From the NCBI GenBank assembly GCA_019112965.1, contig DXIH01000046.1, positions 1 to 56,692 of the forward strand: DNA of 56,692 nt. The letters are read 5' to 3'. Numbering within the stretch: the first letter of the stretch is position 1; each line of letters begins with the position of its first letter. Below are positions 24,402 to 31,752 of the stretch, in pieces. The position numbers and the translations under genes are program-made. Below the pieces are notes generated by a model. The model was not told where the DNA came from and did no database searches. It worked only from the letters and a program-made list of their open reading frames with translations. Source of the DNA: Candidatus Sphingomonas excrementigallinarum (GTDB lineage Bacteria; Pseudomonadota; Alphaproteobacteria; Sphingomonadales; Sphingomonadaceae).

Positions 24402-25646
24402 TCATCCAAAGAGTTCGAGCTGCTCAGTCTTCGGCTTGACCAGCGGCCTCAGGTCCGCCCGCTCGGCCAGCGCCACCGGGCGCCAGTCCTCGGCGATCAG
24501 GAAGGGGCGCAGCTTGGCGATCGAGACGGTCAGCCGTCCGACATCCTCCAGTCGCAGCTTGCGCCATTTGCGCGTGGCGATGATCCGATCGACCGCCTTC
24601 ACGCCCAGGCCGGGCACGCGCAACAGCATCTCGCGCGGCGCGCGGTTCACATCGACCGGGAAGTTCTGGCGGAATTTCAGCGCCCAGGCGAGCTTGGGAT
24701 CGATATCGAGCGGCAGCATCCCCGTCGCCTCGTCCGCCGCCGCCGCGACCTCGTTCGGCTGATAGTCGTAGAAGCGCATCAGCCAGTCGGACTGGTACAG
24801 CCGATGCTCGCGCATCAGCGGCGGGCGTTGCAGCGGCAGCACGGCGGAGGCGTCAGGGATCGGGCTGAACGCCGAATAATAGACGCGGCGCAAGCGGAAG
24901 CGGTCGTACAAGGTCGCCGCCCGCCCGACGATATCGCGGTCGGTCGCCGCATCCGCCCCGACGATCATCTGGGTCGACTGGCCCGCAGGCGCGAAGCCGG
25001 GGGCGGACTTGTATTTCTTGGCCGCGTCGGTTCGGTCTTCGATCGCGGTCTTCACATCGGCCATTGCGCCTTCGATCCGGCCCGCATCCTTTTCGGGGGC
25101 AAGGCGACGGAGCCCGCCGACCGTGGGCAGCTCGACATTGATCGACACACGATCGGCATGGACACCCGCCAGGCGCACCAGTTCGGGATCGGCATCGGGA
25201 ATGGTCTTCAGATGGATATAGCCGCGAAAGCCATGATCCTCGCGCAGGGACCGCGCGACCTCGACGATCTGCTCCATCGTGTAGTTGGACGATTTGATGA
25301 TGCCCGAGGAGAGGAACAGCCCCTCGATATAATTGCGCCGGTAGAAGGCGAGGGTCAGGTTCACCACCTCCTGCGCGGTGAAGCGCGCGCGGCGGACGTT
25401 CGACGATTTGCGGTTGATGCAATAATGACAGTCGAAGATGCAGCTGTTCGTCAGCAGAATCTTCAGCAGCGAGATACAGCGGCCATCGGGCGCATAGGCG
25501 TGACAGATGCCCATGCCCTCGGTCGAGCCGATCCCCTTGCCGTCACGGCTGTTGCGTTTCGACGTGCCCGACGACGCGCAGGAGGCGTCATATTTGGCGG
25601 CATCCGCCAGGATCGCCAGCTTCTCACGGGTGTCGAGTTGCGCCAT
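24402..25646 (-). CDS. Putative DNA modification/repair radical SAM protein (UDG-linked)
   Basis: 414 residues from ATG 25646 (an ATG at 25667 is also possible). The radical SAM cluster motif is CX3CX2C (C69, C73, C76 in NSCIFDCHYCINR). Further Cys at 23, 48 and 57 (YDASCASSG, GICHAYAPDGRC) could hold another cluster. A C-terminal helix-hairpin-helix (LLRVPGLGVKAVDRIIA) suggests DNA binding. The protein ends in QLELFG, like a bacterial sliding-clamp-binding peptide. The family is known from comparative genomics as a partner of UDG/DUF4130 proteins, and such a gene lies 0.7 kb downstream. Biochemical role unknown. Confidence 0.88.
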   Translation of the reverse strand: MAQLDTREKLAILADAAKYDASCASSGTSKRNSRDGKGIGSTEGMGICHAYAPDGRCISLLKILLTNSCIFDCHYCINRKSSNVRRARFTAQEVVNLTLAFYRRNYIEGLFLSSGIIKSSNYTMEQIVEVARSLREDHGFRGYIHLKTIPDADPELVRLAGVHADRVSINVELPTVGGLRRLAPEKDAGRIEGAMADVKTAIEDRTDAAKKYKSAPGFAPAGQSTQMIVGADAATDRDIVGRAATLYDRFRLRRVYYSAFSPIPDASAVLPLQRPPLMREHRLYQSDWLMRFYDYQPNEVAAAADEATGMLPLDIDPKLAWALKFRQNFPVDVNRAPREMLLRVPGLGVKAVDRIIATRKWRKLRLEDVGRLTVSIAKLRPFLIAEDWRPVALAERADLRPLVKPKTEQLELFG

Positions 25647-25683
25647 CTGTTCGATATATGTTCGCATCGATGGCGGGGCAAGC

Positions 25684-25708
25684 GGAACTCCGCCAGTCAT
25701 CGGCCGTA
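25684..25708 (+). promoter_or_regulatory. EcfG-like promoter for the DUF4163 gene
   Basis: GGAAC (25684-25688), 16-base spacer, CGTA (25705-25708); the consensus -10 is CGTT. The start codon at 25750 is 41 bases downstream, a reasonable leader length. Confidence 0.45.
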
Positions 25709-25749
25709 CAGCCCGTCTGATCCAGATTGACGACATCGAGGGGAGACGG

Positions 25750-26466
25750 ATGATGCGCAAGATGATGTTCGCACTGGCTTTAGTCGGAGGCACGGCCCCC
25801 GCCATGGCTCAGGCGGCCGAGACCAAAGCCAAGACCGCCGACTATGAATTTAGCTATGCTTATCCGGCGGCCGCAGCCCGGATCGCGGGTCTCAAGGCGT
25901 GGCTCGACGCCGATCGTTCGCGCATCCAGGCGAAGGCGGCTCGTGACGGGGCCGCCGGTCGTCGCGACGCGAAGCAATCGGGCTTTCCTTATAACCGCTA
26001 TTCCTTCGACAAGACGTGGAAGGTCGTGACCGACACACCGCGTTTCCTGAGCCTGTCGGCGGACAGCTATAGTTTCACCGGCGGCGCGCATGGCTCGCCC
26101 GCCTCCCATGGCTTGGTCTGGGACAAGTCGGCGGGGCGGCGGCTGGACCCCAAGGCGGTGTTCACGTCGCTGCCCGCGCTTCAGTCGGCGATCCGCACCG
26201 ACTATTGCGCCAGGCTCAAGGCCGAGCAGGTGAAGCGCAATCAGGGCGATCTGTCGTCGATGAACGCCTGCCCGCCGGTCAAGGATCTGACCGTGCTGCT
26301 CGGGTCGACCAACGGGCGTGCGATCGACCGGATCGGGCTGGTCGCCGATCCTTATGTCGCGGGTTCTTATGCCGAAGGGGCGTATGAGGTGACGCTGCCG
26401 GTGACGCGGGCGGTCATCGGGGCGGTGAAGCCGGAATATCGCGGGGCGTTCGCGGCGCGGGGGTGA
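25750..26466 (+). CDS. Periplasmic DUF4163/DUF3298-like protein
   Basis: 238 residues from ATG 25750 (ATG 25753 equally possible) after GAGGGGAGA. A signal peptide, MFALALVGGTAPAMAQA. The mature part starts YEFSYAYPAAAARI and contains SLSADSYSFTGGAHGSP, a strand-turn motif typical of PdaC/RsiV-like DUF4163 domains, then GLVWDKSAGRRLDPKAVFT and a C-terminal region like DUF3298. Such domains bind lysozyme or peptidoglycan in some Gram-positive proteins; the role here is unknown. Divergent from the radical SAM gene. Confidence 0.78.
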   Translation: MMRKMMFALALVGGTAPAMAQAAETKAKTADYEFSYAYPAAAARIAGLKAWLDADRSRIQAKAARDGAAGRRDAKQSGFPYNRYSFDKTWKVVTDTPRFLSLSADSYSFTGGAHGSPASHGLVWDKSAGRRLDPKAVFTSLPALQSAIRTDYCARLKAEQVKRNQGDLSSMNACPPVKDLTVLLGSTNGRAIDRIGLVADPYVAGSYAEGAYEVTLPVTRAVIGAVKPEYRGAFAARG

Positions 26467-26504
26467 TAGGGTTCTTGTAACGGCAAGGATGTGGGAAGAA
26501 GCGG

Positions 26505-26888
26505 ATGCGGCTGAATCAGGTGACGGTCGGTGCCACTGATTTCGAGGCGAGCGTCCGCTTCTACTGTGATCTGGGACTGCGCTTGATCGTCTCATCGCGC
26601 GGCGAATATGCCCGGTTCGAGATGCCCGAGGGGGATGCGACATTCTCCATCCACCTGCAAGGCGATGTCCCTGCGAACGGCCCGATCATCTATTTCGAGG
26701 TCGAGGACGTGGATGCCGCGGCTGCCCGATTCACTGCGCGGGGTGGTACGCTGGAATCGGGCCCGGAAGACCAGCCTTGGCTCTGGCGGGAGGCGCGGCT
26801 GCGTGATCCGGCTGGCAATCGGCTTTGCCTGTTTCAGGCCGGAAGCAACCGGCGCTTCCCGCCATGGCGGCGTCCAGATCAGCCCTGA
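26505..26888 (+). CDS. VOC-family (glyoxalase/bleomycin-resistance-like) protein
   Basis: 127 residues, cytoplasmic. A single VOC domain: RLNQVTVGATDFEASVRFYC, then GLRLIVSSRGEYARFEMP, IIYFEVEDVDAAAARF, and LRDPAGNRLCLFQAG at the end. The usual N-terminal metal His is replaced (QVTVG), so it may not be a metalloenzyme of the glyoxalase I type. Start ATG 26505 follows GGAAGAAG. Its last 10 bases overlap the convergent UVR-motif gene. Confidence 0.85.
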   Translation: MRLNQVTVGATDFEASVRFYCDLGLRLIVSSRGEYARFEMPEGDATFSIHLQGDVPANGPIIYFEVEDVDAAAARFTARGGTLESGPEDQPWLWREARLRDPAGNRLCLFQAGSNRRFPPWRRPDQP

Positions 26889-27151
26889 CGCCGCCCGCGC
26901 CCTTTGGTCATCGGATCGGGCTTTTTGGGCGGCACCCAGCCTTCGGGACGTTCGGGCCGCGATTGGCTGGTCCCCAGGCCCATCGCACCGGGCTGCTGGC
27001 GGGTCAGGCCGCTGGTGTCGACCGCGACATCCTCCGCGCCGCCGCGCAAGAGGTTTATCCGGTCACGCAAGGCCCGCGCCTCCTCGAAGTCGAGGCGTTC
27101 GGCGGCCGCTTCCATCTGGCGACGCAGTTCTTCGAGGGTGGGGGCGGTCAT
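26879..27151 (-). CDS. Small UVR-motif (UvrB/UvrC domain) protein
   Basis: 90 residues. The N-terminal UVR helix pair (LEELRRQMEAAAERLDFEEA) is the UvrB-UvrC interaction motif. The remainder is Pro/Gly/Arg-rich and probably disordered (GWVPPKKPDPMTKGRGRRQG). Single UVR-motif proteins of this size occur widely in alphaproteobacteria with no proven role. It lies 15 bp downstream of mnmA on the same strand, so likely shares its transcript. Confidence 0.82.
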   Translation of the reverse strand: MTAPTLEELRRQMEAAAERLDFEEARALRDRINLLRGGAEDVAVDTSGLTRQQPGAMGLGTSQSRPERPEGWVPPKKPDPMTKGRGRRQG

Positions 27152-27166
27152 GCCCCGATCAACGCC

Positions 27167-28273
27167 TCAGGCCGCGATGCGTGCCGCCTCGGTCTCGACG
27201 ATCCAGCCGCCGCCCAGCACCCGGTCACCGTCATAGAGTACCGCCGCCTGGCCCGGCGACACGCCATATTCGGGCGCCTCGAACACCAGCCGGTCACCGA
27301 CCATGCGGGCGGGCACCGGCTTGGCCATGGAGCGGACCTTGGCGAAGAGCGGGCCGTGGAGCGGACCCAGCACGTTCATCGCCGTCAGCCGCGCGGCCTC
27401 CACCGCCAGCGCGACGCGCGGGCCGACGACGACGCGCTTGGTGTCGGGTTCCAGCCGGACGACATAGAGCGGTTCGGGGCTGCCGCCGATCTCCAGTCCG
27501 CGCCGCTGGCCGACGGTATAGTGAATCAGCCCGCGATGCTCGCCCAGCTTGGCACCAGATAGATCGACGATATCGCCGCGCGTATCCGCTTCCGGACGCA
27601 ATTTTTTGACGAGGCCCGCATAGTCGCCATCGGGGACGAAGCAGATGTCCTGGCTGTCCGGCTTGGCCGCGACGCCCAGCCCCAGTTCGGCGGCGATCTC
27701 GCGCACCCGCGACTTCGGGAGCGCGCCCAGCGGGAAGCGCAGGAAGTCCAGCTGGCCCTGCGTGGTGGCGAACAGGAAATAGCTCTGGTCGCGCGCCGGA
27801 TCGGCACCGCGATGCAGTTCCGCACCGTTCGCCCCTTCCACCCGGCGGACATAATGGCCGGTCGCCAGGCAGTCGGCGCCCAGATCGCGCGCCAGCTTCA
27901 GCAGGTCGGTGAACTTGGGCCCCATATTGCACTGGACGCAGGGGATGGGAGTGCGCCCCGCCAGATATTCGTCGGCGAAGCGATCCACCACCTGGGTGCG
28001 GAAACTGTCTTCGTGGTCGAAGACATAGTGGGCGATGCCCAGGCGATCGCACACCGCGCGCGCGTCGCGGATGTCGCGCCCCGCGCAGCAGGCGCCCGCG
28101 CGGCCCACCGCCTCGCCATGGTTGTAGAGTTGCAGGGTGACGCCGATCGTCTCGGCCCCCGTGGCATGGGCGAGCGCGGCCACCACCGAGCTGTCGACGC
28201 CGCCCGACATCGCGACCACGATCCGCTTGGCCCGGGGGGAGCCCCCAAGCTGAAAATCCACCATCTGCTCCAT
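27167..28273 (-). CDS. mnmA: tRNA-specific 2-thiouridylase
   Basis: 368 residues from ATG 28273; upstream Mets at 28285 and 28309 are less likely, and 368 matches E. coli MnmA. It installs sulfur at U34 of tRNA-Lys, -Glu and -Gln using ATP. The PP-loop SGGVDSS is at residues 23-29. The catalytic Cys pair is Cys115 ([11 protein letters not shown]) and Cys211 ([12 protein letters not shown]). ATGHY and RDQSYFL are also present. A 20 bp palindrome lies 38 bp upstream. Confidence 0.96.
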   Translation of the reverse strand: MEQMVDFQLGGSPRAKRIVVAMSGGVDSSVVAALAHATGAETIGVTLQLYNHGEAVGRAGACCAGRDIRDARAVCDRLGIAHYVFDHEDSFRTQVVDRFADEYLAGRTPIPCVQCNMGPKFTDLLKLARDLGADCLATGHYVRRVEGANGAELHRGADPARDQSYFLFATTQGQLDFLRFPLGALPKSRVREIAAELGLGVAAKPDSQDICFVPDGDYAGLVKKLRPEADTRGDIVDLSGAKLGEHRGLIHYTVGQRRGLEIGGSPEPLYVVRLEPDTKRVVVGPRVALAVEAARLTAMNVLGPLHGPLFAKVRSMAKPVPARMVGDRLVFEAPEYGVSPGQAAVLYDGDRVLGGGWIVETEAARIAA

Positions 28274-28310
28274 GCGCGATCCCATACGCCTTTCGCGCGC
28301 GTCATGCAAA

Positions 28311-28330
28311 AAACAGGAAGCATCCTGTTT
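28311..28330. promoter_or_regulatory. Palindrome upstream of mnmA
   Basis: AAACAGGA-AGCA-TCCTGTTT, a perfect 8 bp-stem inverted repeat with a 4-base loop, 38 bp upstream of the mnmA start. It could be an operator or an mRNA hairpin in the 5' leader; no T-run makes it a standard terminator for either strand. Confidence 0.4.
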
Positions 28331-28448
28331 GGGCAGGGTCGTGATGGGTCAGACCCGGTAAAAAAGGTGGAATGCTTTCGGGCCTTTACCCGGCTTTCAT
28401 ATCCCGCCGATAAAAGGGGCGCTCACCCACCGGGATTGGACCGCGCTT

Positions 28449-28679
28449 TTGGATCTGAGTTTCAACCGTTTCGATCGGGATACCGAACTGACGGTGCTGC
28501 CGCCGGACCTGGCCGTGCTGATGGTCGGTGCGACCGCGCGACAGGCGGCCAGCCCGACCGCGGCGGTTCAGGCGGGTTTCGCCCGCGTCTCGCCCGATCC
28601 GATGCTGTTCGCCCCGCTGGACGGTGCATTCAACGGCCCCATGGCCAAGGCGCTGGCGGGGTGGAGCAGGAATGAATGA
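28449..28679 (+). CDS. Possible small hypothetical protein
   Basis: 76 residues from a TTG codon; no ATG start is available. It reads DLSFNRFDRDTELTVLPPDL, then AVLMVGATARQAASPTAAVQAG and FAPLDGAFNGPMAKALAGW, with an amphipathic, protein-like composition rather than a repeat or a shadow of another gene (none overlaps). The surrounding 460 bp between mnmA and sciP has no other candidate. The absence of a good start and Shine-Dalgarno keeps confidence low; it might be a gene remnant. Confidence 0.35.
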   Translation: MDLSFNRFDRDTELTVLPPDLAVLMVGATARQAASPTAAVQAGFARVSPDPMLFAPLDGAFNGPMAKALAGWSRNE

Positions 28680-28771
28680 TCCGTTAACCTTTCGATTTTA
28701 GGCGATGTTCAAGGGCACATGGTAGAGCGGCCCTACAGACGACATGGGGTAGGGAGCCCCGACGAGGTTTG

Positions 28772-29074
28772 ATGATGATCGAGAACCAGAAGATCCGCCC
28801 TGCCAAGGTAATCGGGCCGCTCGGCGAACCGCTGACGCTCGAAACCCTGCCGCCGCCCAGCACGACGCGCTGGGTCGTCCGTCGCAAGGCGGAGGTGGTG
28901 GCGGCCGTCAATGGCGGCCTGCTCTCGGTCGACGAGGTGTGCGACCGCTATGGCCTGACCGTCGAGGAATTCGCCGGGTGGCAGCGGGCAATCGATCGCT
29001 CGGGCATGCCGGGCCTGCGGGTCACCCGCATCCAGCATTACCGCTCGCTGTACGAGCGCCAGCAGAAATACTGA
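28772..29074 (+). CDS. sciP: SciP-like CtrA inhibitor (DUF1153)
   Basis: 100 residues from ATG 28772; ATG 28775 has better spacing from GAGG (28764-28767). SciP is a small helix-turn-helix protein of alphaproteobacteria that, in Caulobacter, binds CtrA and keeps it from activating transcription in G1. Strong family features are VIGPLGEPLTLETLPPP, TRWVVRRKAEVVAAVNGGLL, the HTH VDEVCDRYGLTVEEFAGWQR, and GLRVTRIQHYR. Monocistronic. No ctrA is in the window. Confidence 0.93.
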   Translation: MMIENQKIRPAKVIGPLGEPLTLETLPPPSTTRWVVRRKAEVVAAVNGGLLSVDEVCDRYGLTVEEFAGWQRAIDRSGMPGLRVTRIQHYRSLYERQQKY

Positions 29075-29153
29075 TCCCCCGATGGGCGCCGAATAAAAAC
29101 GATCGCATTGTTGACATCCTCAAAACGCTTCGTCGAATTGCCGGTACGGGCAC

Positions 29154-29178
29154 GGAACAATAGCCACATTCGCACGTC
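29154..29178 (+). promoter_or_regulatory. EcfG-like general stress promoter for glsB
   Basis: GGAAC (29154-29158), spacer of 16, CGTC (29175-29178) followed by TTTT. This matches the alphaproteobacterial EcfG consensus GGAAC-N16/17-CGTT except for the last base. It is 44 bp upstream of the glsB ATG, leaving a leader of about 35 bases. The gene family is stress-associated, which supports the call. Confidence 0.62.
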
Positions 29179-29221
29179 TTTTCCCCGTGTCCCGCTCGCG
29201 GGCCCAACGGAGGGAAAGACA

Positions 29222-29479
29222 ATGGGTATTATCCTGTGGCTTATCGTCGGTGGTGTCATTGGCTGGCTGGCCAGCATCATCATGCGTACCGATGCCCAGC
29301 AGGGCATCTTCCTGAACATCGTCGTCGGTGTCGTCGGCGCATTCATCGGCGGCCTGATCTTCGCAGGTGGTTCGATCAACAATGCCGGTCTGACGCTGAC
29401 CTCGTTCCTCGTTTCGCTACTGGGCGCCGTCGTTCTGCTGGCGATCGTGAACCTGGTTCGTCGCGGTCGGGTGCGTTAA
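29222..29479 (+). CDS. GlsB/YeaQ/YmgE-family stress membrane protein
   Basis: 85 residues from ATG 29222, with GGAGG 8 bases upstream. Three hydrophobic segments with Gly-zipper character: ILWLIVGGVIGWLASIIM, IVVGVVGAFIGGLIF, and a third (FLVSLLGAVVLLAIVNLV) followed by a basic tail RRGRVR. This is the transglycosylase-associated protein family, small inner-membrane proteins induced by stress; the name does not imply enzyme activity. Monocistronic between an EcfG-like promoter and a strong terminator. Confidence 0.93.
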   Translation: MGIILWLIVGGVIGWLASIIMRTDAQQGIFLNIVVGVVGAFIGGLIFAGGSINNAGLTLTSFLVSLLGAVVLLAIVNLVRRGRVR

Positions 29480-29487
29480 ACAACGCA

Positions 29488-29504
29488 CTCGCTCGTTGAG
29501 CGAG
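29488..29504 (+). repeat. Perfect hairpin just after glsB
   Basis: CTCGCTC-GTT-GAGCGAG: 7 bp stem, 3-base loop, directly followed by the intrinsic terminator at 29505. The two tandem hairpins may protect the glsB mRNA 3' end. Confidence 0.65.
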
Positions 29505-29540
29505 AAAGGGCCGCTCGGGAAACCGGGCGGCCCTTTTCGT
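29505..29540 (+). terminator. Intrinsic terminator after glsB
   Basis: AAAGGGCCGCTCGG-GAAA-CCGGGCGGCCCTTTT: about 14 paired positions including one T-G wobble, a GAAA tetraloop and a short T-run. It separates glsB from the convergent SIMPL gene and could serve both strands. Confidence 0.9.
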
Positions 29541-29619
29541 GTGTCGGGTATGGCGGAGCCGCAGCGTTGCCGCGGCAAGGGACGCCCCCATGCCGTATCG
29601 GCGATGGGGGCGTCGTCGC

Positions 29620-30360
29620 TCAGTTCAGCAAAAAGCGAACCGAGACATTGACGGTCACGTCGCGCTCGCCCGGTGCGATACTGGTCTTTTCCATCGCGTC
29701 CGAACGCATGGCCGAGGCGCGGAACATGATCGGCGGCTGGGGGCCACCGGCGTCCGCGCCATTCTCGGAGATCGACACGATCCGCGCGACGCGTAGGCCC
29801 GCCGCCTTGGCATAGAGTTCGGCGCGGGCGCGGGCGCGCTGAATCGCGTCGGTTCGTGCTTCGTCCAGCGCGGCGTCAGGCTTGTCGATCGACAGATTGG
29901 GACCATCGATCTGGTTCGCTCCCTGCGCGACGAGCGCGTCGAGCACGCTGCCCGACTTGGCGACATCGCGGAACCGGACGCTGATCGTATTGGTCGCCTG
30001 ATAGCCGGTGATGGCGGGCGGGACATTGTCACCATAACGATATTGCGGCTGGAGCTGCACCGTCGCGGTCTGGATATCGCGATCGGCGATCCCGGCGCGC
30101 TTCACGGCGGCGAGCACCCGCGCCATGCGCTGCGCATTGTCCGACAGCGCGGCGGCGGCGGTCGCGCCCTGGCTGACCACACCCGCGCGAATCGTCGCCA
30201 CGTCGGGCACGCGGGTCGTGCGTCCCTCGGCCGAAACGTCCAGTATCGCCCCGGCGGCGGGGATCAGCGGCTCGACCGTGGCGGCGCCGGTCTGGGCAAG
30301 GGCCGTCACGGGCGCGAGCGCGACGGGGGCCAGGGCGGCCATCAACAGTATCTTGTTCAT
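29620..30360 (-). CDS. Periplasmic SIMPL-domain (DUF541) protein
   Basis: 246 residues from ATG 30360, chosen because GGGAG lies 6 bases upstream; longer in-frame starts lack a ribosome site. Signal peptide: ILLMAALAPVALAPVTALAQ. The SIMPL domain shows VSAEGRTTRVPDVATIRAGV at its start, YQATNTISVRFRD, and a conserved ALDEARTDAIQRARARAELYA helix. Periplasmic; some relatives help resist oxidative stress, but the function is not settled. Confidence 0.9.
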   Translation of the reverse strand: MNKILLMAALAPVALAPVTALAQTGAATVEPLIPAAGAILDVSAEGRTTRVPDVATIRAGVVSQGATAAAALSDNAQRMARVLAAVKRAGIADRDIQTATVQLQPQYRYGDNVPPAITGYQATNTISVRFRDVAKSGSVLDALVAQGANQIDGPNLSIDKPDAALDEARTDAIQRARARAELYAKAAGLRVARIVSISENGADAGGPQPPIMFRASAMRSDAMEKTSIAPGERDVTVNVSVRFLLN

Positions 30361-30482
30361 CGACATCTCCCTTTGTGATGATGGATCAAGGCTTTGACGC
30401 CTTTTGGCAAAACAGGTGATGAACGCATTGCGCCGACCTTGGAGCCGCCGCAATTCCGGCTTAACAAAAGACACTTGAGCGG

Positions 30483-30504
30483 TGTGCTATATTTCTATAA
30501 CACA
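30483..30504. promoter_or_regulatory. Palindromic operator-like site before the RND operon
   Basis: TGTGCTATA-TTTC-TATAACACA: nine-base arms matching at 8 of 9 positions. TATAAC within it could be a -10 box, with TTGAGC at 30475-30480 as the -35 (15 bp spacer). This is a typical place for a TetR- or MarR-type repressor of an efflux operon, but no such gene is adjacent. Confidence 0.45.
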
Positions 30505-30563
30505 GCGGGGATATAGGCACTCGTCATGGCAAGATGCGCATGATGGATGCGGTTCGGGGATCG

Positions 30564-31751
30564 ATGACGAACATGAATTACGAGACGGGGGCGATCGGTG
30601 GCAGCCAGCATCTGGGGCTGGAGGGGCCGGTGTCCGCACCGCGCAGGCGCTGGATCTGGATCGTTGCGGCGGTGATCGTGCTGGCGCTGGCGGGCTGGCT
30701 CCTGTTCGCGCCCAAGAAGCATGAGCCGGCGCAGGGAGCAGGCGCGGGGTCGCAGGTGCCCAACATCACCGTCGTCGTGCCCGGCCAGCAGACGGTCAGC
30801 CGCGTGATCTCCGCCACCGGCACGCTGGCCGCGCGCCGCGAGATGCCGGTCGGCGTCGCGGGCGAGGGGGGCATGATTACCCGCGTCCTGGTCGAGCCGG
30901 GCCAGTGGGTCCGCGCCGGGCAGGTGCTGGCCACCGTCGACCGCTCGGTCCAGACCCAGACCGCGTCGGCGCTCGATGCGCAGGTCGCGGTCGCCCGCTC
31001 GGACCAGCAGATCGCGCAGGCCGAACTCGACCGCGCCCAGCAGCTGGTCGATCGCGGCTTCATCTCCAAGGCCGATCTCCAGCGCCGCACCGCGACGCGC
31101 GATGCCGCCGCCGCCCGCGTCCGCGCGGCGCAGGCGTCCTACAAGGAAGCGCAGGCGCGCAACGGCCGCCTCGACATCCGCGCGCCTGCCGAGGGCCTGA
31201 TCCTGACCCGCGCCGCCGAGCCGGGCCAGATCGTCAGCTCGGGTTCGGGCGTGTTGTTCCGCATGGCGATGGGCGGCCAGATGGAGCTGCGCGCGCAGCT
31301 GGCCGAGTCGGACCTGGTCGGCCTGACCGTCGGCGCGCCCGCGACCGTGACCCCGGTCGGCGGCGACAAGAGCTTCAAGGGCGAGGTGTGGCAGGTGTCG
31401 CCCGTGATCGATCCGCAGACGCGCCAGGGTATTGCGCGCATCGCCCTGTCCTACGACCCGGCATTGCGTCCCGGCGGTTTCGCCGCGGCGACGATCCGCG
31501 GCGGCGCGGGACGTGCGCCGATCCTGCCGGACTCCGCGATCCAGAGCGATGACAAGGGCAGCTTCGTCTATATCGTCGGCGCCGACGACAAGGTGGCGCG
31601 TCGCGACGTGAAGATCGGTCAGGTGTCGGACGACGGCGTGACCATCGCCTCGGGCCTGAATGGGACGGAACGGGTGGTGCGGTCGGCCGGTGGCTTCCTG
31701 GCCGCCGGGCAGCTGGTCCATCCCATCGTTGCAGGCCAGGAGGCCAAATAA
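30564..31751 (+). CDS. RND efflux periplasmic adaptor subunit (HlyD/MFP family)
   Basis: 395 residues from ATG 30564; upstream Mets at 30534-30543 are possible. An N-terminal cytoplasmic segment is followed by one TM anchor (WIWIVAAVIVLALAGWLLFA). The barrel-sandwich hybrid has GGMITRVLVEPGQWVRAGQVLATVD and the matching RAPAEGLILTRAAEPGQIV. A coiled-coil hairpin is formed by the DQQIAQAELDRAQQLVDRGF region. The stop is 1 base from the pump gene's ATG. No outer membrane channel gene follows directly. Confidence 0.92.
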   Translation: MTNMNYETGAIGGSQHLGLEGPVSAPRRRWIWIVAAVIVLALAGWLLFAPKKHEPAQGAGAGSQVPNITVVVPGQQTVSRVISATGTLAARREMPVGVAGEGGMITRVLVEPGQWVRAGQVLATVDRSVQTQTASALDAQVAVARSDQQIAQAELDRAQQLVDRGFISKADLQRRTATRDAAAARVRAAQASYKEAQARNGRLDIRAPAEGLILTRAAEPGQIVSSGSGVLFRMAMGGQMELRAQLAESDLVGLTVGAPATVTPVGGDKSFKGEVWQVSPVIDPQTRQGIARIALSYDPALRPGGFAAATIRGGAGRAPILPDSAIQSDDKGSFVYIVGADDKVARRDVKIGQVSDDGVTIASGLNGTERVVRSAGGFLAAGQLVHPIVAGQEAK

Positions 31752-31752
31752 G

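Noticed and set aside
28682..28705. CtrA-type TTAA-N7-TTAA site before sciP
   Set aside because: Only the first TTAA half is present (TTAACC at 28682); the second half reads ATTT, so the full motif is missing.
31660..31752. Longer N terminus for the RND pump
   Set aside because: The extra 31 codons lie inside the adaptor gene in another frame; the pump's usual SFRNISAWAIRNPV start is at ATG 31753.
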